A DNA stretch of 64,000 bases from Cytobacillus firmus (GTDB lineage: Bacteria > Bacillota > Bacilli > Bacillales > Cytobacillaceae), in contig NZ_JAMBOJ010000003.1 in the NCBI RefSeq assembly GCF_023715565.1, forward strand, positions 1 to 64,000. Reading direction: 5' to 3'. A program made the position numbers and the translations under genes. The notes under the pieces were generated by a model. The model was not told the origin of the DNA. It saw only the letters and a list, made by a program, of their open reading frames with translations, and made no database searches. This document shows, one piece after another, positions 18,858-26,829 of the stretch. Position 1 is the first letter of the stretch. Every line of letters starts with the position of its first letter.

Positions 18858-19601
18858 TTATTTTTCCCTGCGGAATAAGTTTTTTAAATCCCAGTCAATT
18901 TGCTCTCTTGGACCGCCATCACGAAGATTATTATCAATGTTTCTTAAACGGCTGAAGGTTCCTTCGTCTGTTACCACCTTTGCAGATCTTCCCCGCAGAT
19001 ATGGCTCGACAGCTTTATGAATCGCTTCTTTAGTTTCTTCTTCCTTATCGTAATCAGTGAGGTCTACTGCAATCAAAACATTGCTACCATAGGTAACGGA
19101 CCTGACATCTTCAACATTTGGAACAGATGCTGCAACGTCGCCGATTTTTTCAGCAAGCTCACCTTCATAAGCCTGATAATAGGAATTTTTAGCTTGTCGC
19201 GTATTATCATCGAGATGCCCATGATAATTTGCATCGCTATGGCTAAAACGATTATCTTTCATGAAAAAACTGCGATCTCTATCTGCAATAGGAATAGTAG
19301 GGTTTCCGGTATTTTCATTCCGGACTCTTCTGGCATTATTGTCCAACTCGTTATGGCGGGTGTTTTCCCCTTCGCCTCCAAGCGTATGATCCATCATTTC
19401 TGTCAGAGGTCCATCATTATCGGTTCCATCTTCCACCCGGGCATTGCCGCCGCGGCTTCCGTGTTTCTCATTCGAGTAATATCCCACTGGCTGGCCAATT
19501 TCGTTGCTCCGTTCAACACCTGCATCTTCGTTCGTTCCGCATCCTGTTAATCCCATTGATAAAATAGCAGCCATCGGCAATGCAAGCAGTTTCTTTTGCA
19601 A
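18858..19601 (-). CDS. coxA: YhcN/YlaJ-family sporulation lipoprotein, CoxA-like
   Basis: A 247-residue spore lipoprotein. The signal peptide (residues 1-20) ends in a lipobox LTGC, so Cys21 would be lipidated. A low-complexity Asn/Gly/Arg-rich linker follows (25-110). The C-terminal YhcN/YlaJ domain (150-225) contains VPNVEDVRSVTYGSNVLIAV and RSAKVVTDEGTFSRLRNIDN. The TTG start has GAGGGGGG eight bases upstream. The location beside safA matches B. subtilis coxA (yrbB), a cortex-associated spore protein, and orthology is inferred from that. An imperfect stem-loop (19629-19662) lies in the upstream region. Confidence 0.8.
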   Translation of the reverse strand: MQKKLLALPMAAILSMGLTGCGTNEDAGVERSNEIGQPVGYYSNEKHGSRGGNARVEDGTDNDGPLTEMMDHTLGGEGENTRHNELDNNARRVRNENTGNPTIPIADRDRSFFMKDNRFSHSDANYHGHLDDNTRQAKNSYYQAYEGELAEKIGDVAASVPNVEDVRSVTYGSNVLIAVDLTDYDKEEETKEAIHKAVEPYLRGRSAKVVTDEGTFSRLRNIDNNLRDGGPREQIDWDLKNLFRREK

Positions 19602-19715
19602 GCGAAAAACCCCCCTCGCTAATATTACAAGCTCTGAGCATTTCTGCTCTTATTTAGCTTGTGAGCGAAGAGAGGCTTTCATTCTGTCCATTTACGTCCA
19701 ATTTTTTAATGAGCA

Positions 19716-20708
19716 TTATTTGTTTTTGTCATCAGCAGCATATCTAAGATCTTTAATAAAACGCTGTCTTTCAGCAAATTGCCCTACAGTTAAGTCCAGT
19801 ACAGGACGAATTTTCACGGAATCAAGGTACGTTTTGTCCCTTATTACACGATTCCATTCCCTGAAAATGTCAGTGGGAAATGCCAAAGCATGAAGAAAGC
19901 CCTTTTCTTCAAGATTGGATTTTAAGATAGGATATTTTCTCAAATCTTCAAAGGACCAATTCATATAAGGAAGGATGCGATTTGCATACTGCAGATAATC
20001 GGAATAGGGAGCCCCTATTGCTATTAAGTCAAAATCGAGCAAATATAAAGATTGATCTTTAACTCTGAGAAAATTATGATGTGCTACATCACCGTGCAGA
20101 ATTACCTGCTTCCCAGGCTTAAAAAGCCAGGCTTCGTCTTCCATGCCTTTTAAGGACCAATCTGCCCATGCTAATAGCTCATTAATTATTTCTTTTTGGA
20201 CAAAATATCTTACTACAGGGAGATTATTAAGAAAAAGGGTTGCTCTTTCTCTCCACTTGTCCGCCTGCCTATAAGCCGGCACAACCGTTTGATAGCGGCT
20301 GACCAGCTTTTCTGTAGTAACATGGAATTTTTTCAGCAGCTCAAGCCCTTCTAAACGATCTGTCTTCAGGTAATAAGTAAAAATTTCTTTTGAAGGCGGT
20401 AAATACTCCAAGCAGCCATAATAGGTCCTGTCAAAAAACAAAGGCGGTTCTTTGGCAACTTCGTAAAAGATATATGTTTTTGAAAATCCTTCCTTCATTA
20501 ATGAAGAGGTGAATGCTTCCTGGAGCTTTAAACGGTGATAGGATGAAAACCCTTTTAGTATAAAGGACCTTTCCTGTGTCCTAAGCAAATAAACCTTCTT
20601 TCGAATTGGCCTTAATTCCTCAATTTTAAATGGCAGCTGATCCTGCAAATAGGAGAGGAGACGATTTTGAACTAAATCGTCTCCTGCATTATTAACCGTC
20701 GTATTCAC
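19716..20708 (-). CDS. CotS-like spore coat kinase-fold protein
   Basis: A 330-residue protein of the aminoglycoside-phosphotransferase (APH) fold, related to the spore coat proteins CotS, YtaA and YutH. It has the catalytic-loop motif ILHGDVAHHNFL (near 203-214) and a DFG-equivalent LYLLDFDLIAIGAPYSDY (near 222-239). The GTG start at 20708 overlaps the end of safA by 17 bp, and no strong ribosome binding site is visible, so it probably depends on coupling to safA translation. A 10-bp perfect hairpin lies at its 5' end. A coat-assembly or small-molecule kinase role is inferred from the family. Confidence 0.78.
   Translation of the reverse strand: MNTTVNNAGDDLVQNRLLSYLQDQLPFKIEELRPIRKKVYLLRTQERSFILKGFSSYHRLKLQEAFTSSLMKEGFSKTYIFYEVAKEPPLFFDRTYYGCLEYLPPSKEIFTYYLKTDRLEGLELLKKFHVTTEKLVSRYQTVVPAYRQADKWRERATLFLNNLPVVRYFVQKEIINELLAWADWSLKGMEDEAWLFKPGKQVILHGDVAHHNFLRVKDQSLYLLDFDLIAIGAPYSDYLQYANRILPYMNWSFEDLRKYPILKSNLEEKGFLHALAFPTDIFREWNRVIRDKTYLDSVKIRPVLDLTVGQFAERQRFIKDLRYAADDKNK
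20657..20684 (-). other. 10-bp hairpin at the safA/kinase junction
   Basis: GGAGACGATT and AATCGTCTCC form a perfect inverted repeat with an 8-nt loop. It begins eight bases after the safA stop codon, inside the first codons of the kinase gene. No T tract follows, so it is not a classical terminator. Confidence 0.5.
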
Positions 20709-22497
20709 TGCTTTCGTCTATGTTTCTTGGCATTCCAAAAGCCTCTCCGCCCATTGGGCCAAAACTCTGAGCGAAACCTGGTCCCGGACCATAGTCGAAT
20801 CGCAGACCATACCCCTGCCCTGGACCAAATCCTGGTCCTGGTCCGTAGCCTCCAGGGGAAAATTGAGGTCCTCCGCAGCCGCAATCATCCGAAGCACCCA
20901 TTACCGAGTTTGGCATCAATGGCTTTTGAGACATGCCTGGGGATTCTTCCATTCCCTGCACCTGTGGCATCTGGTGCGGCATCATTGCTCCTTGTACCTG
21001 CGGCATTTGGTGCGGCATCTGTGGCATCATCGCTCCCTGTACCTGCGGCATTTGGTGCGGCATCTGCGGCATCATCGCTCCCTGCACTTGTGGCATTTGG
21101 TGCGGCATCTGTGGCATCATTGCTCCCTGCACTTGTGGCATTTGGTGCGGCATCTGCGGCATCATTGCTCCCTGCACTTGTGGCATTTGGTGCGGCATCT
21201 GTGGCATCATCGCTCCCTGCACTTGTGGCATTTGGTGCGGCATCTGTGGCATCATCGCTCCCTGCACTTGTGGCATTTGGTGCGGCATCTGTGGCATCAT
21301 TGCCCCTTGTACCTGCGGCATTTGATGCGGCATCTGCATTCCCATATCTTCTGCGCCCATCACACCCGTTGGCATTTGAGCCATTGGCATAAACGGAGAA
21401 GATTCATCATAATCCGGACTTTCTACTCCGGCCATCATACCCATATGCGGCATCTGCGGCATCATTGCTCCCTGCACTTGTGGCATCTGGTGCGGCATTT
21501 GCATTCCCATATCTTCTGCACCCATTACACCCTGTGGCATCTGATGAGGCATCTGCGGCATCATTGCTCCCTGTACCTGCGGCATCTGGTGCGGCATCTG
21601 CGGCATCATTGCTCCCTGTACCTGCGGCATCTGGTGCGGCATCTGCGGCATCATTGCTCCCTGCACCTGTGGCATCTGGTGCGGCATTTGCGGCATCATC
21701 GCTCCCTGCACCTGTGGGAATGGCATTTGCGGGTAACATGGATTATAAGGAAACATCGGCTGATATTGACCTCCTTGATGTGTATTATTAGATAATTCGC
21801 TTTCCGGCGATTCAGGGCTTTCTTGATTTGAAGAAGGCTTCACCTCCGGAAGGATATTAACTGGTTTAGGCGGGAGCTGGGGTTGCGGCTTAGATTCTGA
21901 AATTGGCAATGGTTTTTGCTGTGGTTTAGTTTCTGCAGGCTTCACTGGTTTTTCCTTTGCTTTAACCTCTTTTGCAGGCAGCGGTTTCTGCTGCTGCGGT
22001 TTAACCTCTTTCGCAGGCAGCGGCTTTTGCTGCTGCGGTTTAACCTCTTTTGCAGGCAGCGGCTTTTGCTGCGGTGCCGGCTGCTGAATATTCATCATGT
22101 AATAATTATTTATATCAATTTCCGGCATAATAGGTGTTGGCATTTTGGGCTTATAAGGTTTTTTTGGAACTTCCTTCGGTGCCGTTACTTTTGGCATTTC
22201 CTTTTTTGGTGCTTCAGCTTTCGGCATGGTAATAGGCTTCTCTTTGGTAATAGGCTGTTCTGCTTTTGGCATTTCCTTTTTGGCACCCAAATTTATTTTT
22301 GCTTCCGGTTTTCCTCCAATAGGAGCTTCTTTTTTTATAGAGCCTCCACTTGCAGGAACTTTTATTTTCATACCGGGCATAATCATATCAGGGTTGCTGA
22401 GCTGTGTATTCATCTTTTTCAGCTCTTCAAAATTCACGCCGTACTTTTTGGCAATCTTCCAAAGAGTATCCCCTTTCTGTACGATATGGATTTTCAC
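20692..22497 (-). CDS. safA: SafA, spore coat morphogenetic protein with LysM domain
   Basis: SafA organises the inner spore coat and is anchored at the cortex by LysM. Residues 1-48 are a LysM domain (VQKGDTLWKIAKKYGVNFEE). Next is a Lys/Pro/Glu-rich region with three copies of the 13-residue unit QQKPLPAKEVKPQ. A Met/Pro/Gln/His-rich repeat region follows (about 250-520), built from the 15-residue unit VQGAMMPQMPHQMPQ. The tail is Gly/Pro-rich (CGCGGPQFSPGGYGPGPGFG). At 601 residues it is longer than B. subtilis SafA because of the repeats. The GTG start has GGAGG nine bases upstream. It lies next to nadA, as in B. subtilis. Confidence 0.9.
   Translation of the reverse strand: MKIHIVQKGDTLWKIAKKYGVNFEELKKMNTQLSNPDMIMPGMKIKVPASGGSIKKEAPIGGKPEAKINLGAKKEMPKAEQPITKEKPITMPKAEAPKKEMPKVTAPKEVPKKPYKPKMPTPIMPEIDINNYYMMNIQQPAPQQKPLPAKEVKPQQQKPLPAKEVKPQQQKPLPAKEVKAKEKPVKPAETKPQQKPLPISESKPQPQLPPKPVNILPEVKPSSNQESPESPESELSNNTHQGGQYQPMFPYNPCYPQMPFPQVQGAMMPQMPHQMPQVQGAMMPQMPHQMPQVQGAMMPQMPHQMPQVQGAMMPQMPHQMPQGVMGAEDMGMQMPHQMPQVQGAMMPQMPHMGMMAGVESPDYDESSPFMPMAQMPTGVMGAEDMGMQMPHQMPQVQGAMMPQMPHQMPQVQGAMMPQMPHQMPQVQGAMMPQMPHQMPQVQGAMMPQMPHQMPQVQGAMMPQMPHQMPQVQGAMMPQMPHQMPQVQGAMMPQMPHQMPQVQGAMMPHQMPQVQGMEESPGMSQKPLMPNSVMGASDDCGCGGPQFSPGGYGPGPGFGPGQGYGLRFDYGPGPGFAQSFGPMGGEAFGMPRNIDESSEYDG
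20976..21336 (-). repeat. 45-bp tandem repeats in safA, larger block
   Basis: About seven full units of 45 bp plus one shortened unit encode VQGAMMPQMPHQMPQ. Units differ only at a few third-codon positions, such as CTGCACTTG versus CTGTACCTG. Confidence 0.95.
21446..21716 (-). repeat. 45-bp tandem repeats in safA, second block
   Basis: One isolated unit near 21446-21500 and four consecutive units near 21550-21716 encode the same 15-residue sequence. The two blocks are separated by two copies of a GVMGAEDMGMQMPHQMPQ segment, so a larger duplication is layered on the small repeat. Confidence 0.92.
21958..22077 (-). repeat. 39-bp tandem repeats in safA
   Basis: Three near-identical units encode QQKPLPAKEVKP-type sequence in the linker after the LysM domain. 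Confidence 0.9.
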
Positions 22498-22689
22498 TCT
22501 GAATTCCCTCCTATGCTTAAGGTGATGCTTCCATCTTTGATGGCTGGCCTTAGGTCCACATGATGTGAGTCACACAGAATTTGCCGCACGCGCGGCTTTC
22601 TCAGTCTGTGCCCTAATCAGCATTTCCGGGCATTTCATCCATTTATGTGAAAGGTGCAGATTAGTGCCCGTTAATCTCGATGAGTCCAT

Positions 22690-22699
22690 ATAGTGTATG
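22690..22699 (-). promoter_or_regulatory. Possible mother-cell sigma factor -10 box for safA
   Basis: CATACACTAT on the reverse strand resembles the -10 element of sigma-E and sigma-K promoters. I could not identify a convincing -35 element at 13-16 bases upstream. The rest of 22498-22811 shows no gene. Confidence 0.3.
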
Positions 22700-22811
22700 A
22701 AGGATTGGGCAAATTGCTAACAATCTACACAAAAAGATATGCTTTTTTTCCGGGAATTATGATTCATCGCATCATGCAGATACCCGTCAAAGACAATGAG
22801 CAGTAAGGCAA

Positions 22812-22845
22812 TAAAAAAATCCTCCTGCAGTGGAGAATTTTTTTA
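22812..22845 (-). terminator. Terminator downstream of nadA, displaced by a MITE
   Basis: A-run plus TCCTCC pairs with GGAGA plus T-run (one mismatch), giving a hairpin with T tracts in both directions. It now lies 281 bp further from nadA because the MITE at 22849-23129 sits in between. Confidence 0.65.
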
Positions 22846-22848
22846 TTT

Positions 22849-23129
22849 GGCTCTTTTCGTATAAATTGTTGTTTTTCGCTTATTAATGTTGTCCGTTGAT
22901 TGCAGCGAGAGGATGCTCAGCGAACCACGGGGCGGGCGGTGAGCATCCTCGACGCTGCGCGTCTGTGGGGTCTCACTTGTCCCACTACTCCCGTAGGACG
23001 TTGAATAGGCTACCTTGAGTAAACACCGCACGAAGAAAATGCGAATGCATTTTCGAGGATCTCGCACCTTCCGCTCCAATCAACTCAGTAAATATATTAT
23101 AAATAGCAACAAACTTTGCGAAAACAGCC
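22849..23129. mobile_element. MITE copy 1, ISL3-like ends, 281 bp
   Basis: The element starts with GGCTCTTTTCG and ends with CGAAAACAGCC. The outer 23 bp are imperfect inverted repeats (17 of 23 match). It is flanked by a perfect 8-bp direct repeat TTTTATTT (22841-22848 and 23130-23137). GGCTCTT ends and 8-bp duplications are typical of the ISL3 family. The interior contains the block found across many Bacillaceae genomes (GAGGATGCTCAGCGAACCAC and CTCGCACCTTCCGCTCC) and no plausible transposase. A shorter copy lies at 38549-38730. Confidence 0.85.
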
Positions 23130-23192
23130 TTTTATTTTGAAATAGCTGCCGTCAGTATTCAATTTTAGTGGCCTGCAGACTTTGCACTACAT

Positions 23193-24308
23193 TTATGGAC
23201 GTTCAAGCATTCTGTCAAGTGCCAGTTTAGCATACGCCGCCGTAGGCTCTTCAACCTGAACCAGATTTTGGCTTTCACCCTCCCCGATTGCTTCAAGAGA
23301 CCAAACCAGATGCGGCAAATCAATTCGATTCATGGTCAGGCAAGGACACATATGAGGGTTAAGTGAGATAATTTTCTTATCCTGATGCAGTGCAATAATC
23401 CTTTTTACTAAATTCATCTCTGTACCGATTGCCCAAGAAGATCCAGGCTCTGAGTGTTCAATTGCATCGATTATAAAATTGGTTGACCCTGCCATATCGG
23501 AAAGCTCCACCACTTCTCTCCTGCATTCGGGATGAACTATGATTTTCATATCTGGATATTGTTCGCGGACTTCTTGGACATTTTGAATAGTAAAGTTTTC
23601 ATGAACAGAACAATGGCCTTTCCAAAGAATCACTTTTATGTCCTCCAGATCCCCTTCATATTCCAGCTGATCTGTAATAGGGTTCCATACAGCCATTTCT
23701 CTAAGAGCTATTCCCAGGTTATAAGCAGTATTTCTTCCAAGATGCTGATCAGGCAGAAAAAGAATTCTCGGCTTCTGCTCAAAGGCCCAGCTCACCATTT
23801 TTTCAGCATTCGAAGAAGTAACTGTCGCTCCCCCGTGACGGCCAACAAAAGCCTTTATGGCCGCAGTAGAGTTTACATATGTTAGAGGAAGCATAGTGTC
23901 GCCAAACATATTCTGCAGCTTCGTCCAGGCTCTTTCTGTTTGGCTGATATCAGCCATATCAGCCATGGAACAGCCTGCTCGCATATCAGGCAAAATTACC
24001 TTTTGACGTGGAGATGTTAATATATCTGCTGTTTCAGCCATAAAGTGGACTCCACAAAATACAATATATTCTGCCTCTGTATTCTCCTGTGAAAGCTGGG
24101 CAAGCTTGAGTGAATCACCTGTAGCGTCCGCAAATTGGATGACCTCATCCTTCTGATAATGATGACCCGGAATGAAAAGCCTATTCCCAAATCTATTTTT
24201 TATCTCTCTTGCCCGGTCCTCCAGTTCCTTTACACTCATCAACCGATATTTTTCCGGAAGAATACTTGCTTGTTTTTCTGCTATTTGAAAAATATTCATT
24301 TTCTCCAT
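23193..24308 (-). CDS. nadA: Quinolinate synthase
   Basis: NadA condenses iminoaspartate with dihydroxyacetone phosphate to quinolinate, using a 4Fe-4S cluster. The 371-residue length is that of the longer Bacillus-type enzyme. Visible are [20 protein letters not shown] near the start, the cluster Cys in [15 protein letters not shown] (near 110), and the Cys pair in [20 protein letters not shown] near the C-terminus. [12 protein letters not shown] lines the active site. It is the last gene of nadB-nadC-nadA and is followed by a MITE and then its terminator. Confidence 0.96.
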   Translation of the reverse strand: MEKMNIFQIAEKQASILPEKYRLMSVKELEDRAREIKNRFGNRLFIPGHHYQKDEVIQFADATGDSLKLAQLSQENTEAEYIVFCGVHFMAETADILTSPRQKVILPDMRAGCSMADMADISQTERAWTKLQNMFGDTMLPLTYVNSTAAIKAFVGRHGGATVTSSNAEKMVSWAFEQKPRILFLPDQHLGRNTAYNLGIALREMAVWNPITDQLEYEGDLEDIKVILWKGHCSVHENFTIQNVQEVREQYPDMKIIVHPECRREVVELSDMAGSTNFIIDAIEHSEPGSSWAIGTEMNLVKRIIALHQDKKIISLNPHMCPCLTMNRIDLPHLVWSLEAIGEGESQNLVQVEEPTAAYAKLALDRMLERP

Positions 24309-24325
24309 ACCCCTTTGTCAACAAT

Positions 24326-25162
24326 TTATTCCACAATAACCTTCACACTTATATCAAGCGATTTCACAGAATGGGTAAGAAAGCCGAGAGAAATGAAATC
24401 AACCCCTGTATCGCTGTAAGCCTGCAGGTTATCGAGGGTTATTCCTCCGGAGGCTTCAGTCACTATCCCATTAGGTACGATACTGATCCACTCTTTTATC
24501 TCTCCCGGACTCCTGTTGTCAAACATGATTACATCAGCACCTGCTTCAACTGCTTCCAGTACTTGCTCTTTTGTTTCCGTTTCGACTTCGACTTTTACCA
24601 TATGCCCAATTTTTGAACGCACTTCTTCCACAGCTTTCGCAATTGAGCCGGCAAAAGAAATATGGTTGTCTTTAATCATGACTGCATCATAGAGGCCATA
24701 TCGATGATTAAATCCCCCTCCGGACCTGACTGCATATTTTTCAAACATTCTCAGGCCTGGAGTAGTTTTTCTTGTATCACAGATTTTTGTATGTGAACTG
24801 TCCAGAACCCGGACAGCCTCGCTTGTTTTTGTTGCTATTCCGCTCATTCTTTGGAGCAGATTCAAAATAACTCTTTCTCCTTTTAATAAATCCGATACTG
24901 GCCCTCGGACTTCAGCAAGGATTTGACCTTTCTCGATCCACTCTCCATCATTTACTTTTATATTGACTTTAGCCGCCGGGTTCAAGACCTTAAATCCTGA
25001 CCTGACTATTTCTTCACCGCAAAAAATCCCATTGTCTTTTGCCAGAAAAACGACTTTTCCTGTCTGACCCTCTCCAAAAATAAGTTCACTAGTCAGGTCG
25101 CGGTCACCAATGTCCTCAAGAAAATATTGTTCAAGTTGCAATCGCAGCTTTAATTTGTTCAT
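24326..25162 (-). CDS. nadC: Nicotinate-nucleotide pyrophosphorylase (QPRTase)
   Basis: NadC converts quinolinate and PRPP to nicotinate mononucleotide, CO2 and PPi. Motifs are EDIGDRDLTSELIF, ERVILNLLQRMSGIAT, the CDTRKTTPGLRMFEKYAVRS segment (PRPP and quinolinate binding) and DVIMFDNRSPGEI. I chose the ATG at 25162 (MNKLKLRLQLEQ), nine bases after AAAGGA, giving 278 residues. The frame stays open upstream to 25255, but that part encodes the C-terminus of NadB in another frame. nadC therefore overlaps nadB by 32 bp. Confidence 0.95.
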   Translation of the reverse strand: MNKLKLRLQLEQYFLEDIGDRDLTSELIFGEGQTGKVVFLAKDNGIFCGEEIVRSGFKVLNPAAKVNIKVNDGEWIEKGQILAEVRGPVSDLLKGERVILNLLQRMSGIATKTSEAVRVLDSSHTKICDTRKTTPGLRMFEKYAVRSGGGFNHRYGLYDAVMIKDNHISFAGSIAKAVEEVRSKIGHMVKVEVETETKEQVLEAVEAGADVIMFDNRSPGEIKEWISIVPNGIVTEASGGITLDNLQAYSDTGVDFISLGFLTHSVKSLDISVKVIVE

Positions 25163-26697
25163 TTTCATCATTCCTTTCAGCTTTTCGGCAGTGAATAATC
25201 CTTTTTCCAAGCCATTCCGGGCTTTCGAAAGGATAATCCTGCCGGAAATGGCCACCCCGGCTCTCTGTTCGCCTTAATGCAGAGTCTGTGATCAGATAGG
25301 CTGCAATCAGCATAAAAGCCCGTGTTATTTCCTCTATTGATAAATGTTCAAGATCTGCTTTTATCCATTCTTAGCCAGGCCATCTGAGCGATAAGCCCTT
25401 CCTTTGTTTTGATAATCCCGGCATTTTTCATCATGTTCATTTTAACTTCTTCAATTGAAGGTAAATTTTCTTTATCTGACCACCTAAGTTCACGGTTATG
25501 AATTTGCTGTTCTTCAACAGGATCACTATAAGGCTGTTCATTAAGCCAAACCGCAAGCCGCTTGCCGCAATACAGCCCTTCCAGCAGGGAATTACTTGCA
25601 AGCCGATTAGCGCCATGTATGCCTGTGCAGGCAGCTTCACCAATCGCATACAGGCCAGGAATGCTGGTGCGACCCAATAAATCAGTCTTTATTCCTCCCA
25701 TTAAAAAATGGCTTCCGGGAGAAACCGGAATTTTACCCGAACCTAAATCTACGCCGTTTTCTTCGCATATTTTTGTTATGGTCGGAAATCGGGATTTAAA
25801 GTTTTCGATTGAAGAGATATCCAGGAACACGGTTTTTCCTTTCTCCAGCGAATGATAAATGGCCTGTGACACTATATGTCTAGGAGCTAAATCCCCCTGT
25901 GGGTGAACACCTTCCATTACAAGGCTCCCGTCTTCTGTAATAAGACGGCCGCCCTCTCCCCTTACAGCTTCAGAGATCAGCCCCAGTGCTTTGCCGTTTT
26001 TATAGAGAAGTGTGGGGTGAAATTGTATGAACTCCATATCAGCTATCTCTGCCCCGGCTCTGTATGCTAAGGCAATCCCGTCTCCAGTTACGGTGTCGGC
26101 ATTGGAAGTATATTCATACAGCTGGCCGCATCCCCCCGTAGCGAGCACAACATGTGAGGAAAAGAATCGATAAATGACACCAGCAGAATCTTTTCCTTTT
26201 AACCCTATACACCGGCCATCTTTTGCATTTATGAGCAATTGAAAAACAAGGATATCTTCTAAGATTCGAACGTTGGGATTTTGCTTCAACAGCATAAAAT
26301 CAATGACTGTTTTCCCTGTGCTGTCTCCGCCTCCATGGACAATTCTATTTTCTGAATGAGCCCCTTCTCTTCCTAACGCAATGGATCCTTCAGAATCCAA
26401 ATCAAACAGACATCCCTCCTGATTCAGCTCTTTTATAAGGGATGGCGCCTCATTGGTCAGGGACAGCACTGCTTCAGAATCATTATGAAACCTTCCTGCT
26501 TCGAGTGTATCCATGTAGTGTTTCGATGGGTGATCATTTTTTCCCATGGCAGCTGCAATGCCGCCCTGTGCCATATATGAGTTTCCATTTTTCACAGTCG
26601 ACTTTGTGAGAATAATCACATTTAAGTCCTGGTGCAGCTTCTTTGCCAACTGCAGAGCGGCTACCCCGCTTCCAATAATTAAAACGTCGGCATTCAT
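25131..26697 (-). pseudogene. nadB: L-aspartate oxidase gene with a +1 frameshift
   Basis: NadB is the flavoprotein that oxidises aspartate to iminoaspartate for NadA. The first 449 codons (26697-25348) show the FAD dinucleotide motif IGSGVAALQLAKKL, NSYMAQGGIAAA and the HGANRLASNSLLEGLYCGKR end of the flavin domain. They then stop after MAWLRMDKSRS. The missing C-terminal helical domain, with ITDSALRRTESRGGHFRQDY, continues in another frame to 25131. Removing one A from the four-A run (TTTT on the plus strand, 25359-25362) restores one frame of about 522 codons, close to the B. subtilis length. Either the gene is broken or the sequence has a homopolymer error. Confidence 0.9.
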
Positions 26698-26715
26698 GTT
26701 TTTTACCTCCTGTTT

Positions 26716-26764
26716 TTACAGGCGTCTTGACACCTATATTTACACAGATTTAGAATTATGACAA
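26716..26764. promoter_or_regulatory. Divergent nadB/nifS promoters with a NiaR-type operator
   Basis: For nifS: TTGACA (26727-26732), 18 bp, TAGAAT (26751-26756). For nadB on the reverse strand: TTGTCA (26759-26764) with a weak -10 (TAAATA or AATATA). The near-palindrome ACAGGCGTCTTGACACCT (26718-26735) overlaps the nifS -35 and lies just downstream of the nadB promoter. This resembles the GTGTC-TTGACAC type of site bound by NiaR in B. subtilis, which represses both nadBCA and nifS-niaR when nicotinate is present. Operator assignment is inferred from location and symmetry. Confidence 0.65.
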
Positions 26765-26829
26765 GTGGTTTTCATAGTTTAAGAGGAACTTCTGACTTTT
26801 TGAACGATTTTATTAAGAAGAGAAAGCAG

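Noticed and set aside
20976-21716. Regularly spaced repeats that could be mistaken for a CRISPR array
   Set aside because: The repeats are directly adjacent in a 45-bp period with no unique spacers, and they are translated as part of SafA.
20727-21795. Long open frames on the plus strand opposite safA, rich in Arg, His, Leu, Ala or Cys-Gly repeats
   Set aside because: They are antisense translations of the 45-bp safA repeats and have no ribosome binding sites. The minus-strand frame encodes LysM and known SafA features.
22843-23079. 78-codon open frame on the minus strand inside the MITE
   Set aside because: It runs through the element end and GC-rich palindromes, resembles no protein and is disrupted in the second copy.
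25172-25255. N-terminal extension of NadC
   Set aside because: This stretch encodes the C-terminal RGGHFR-containing domain of NadB in another frame, and NadC proteins start at the MNKLKL position.
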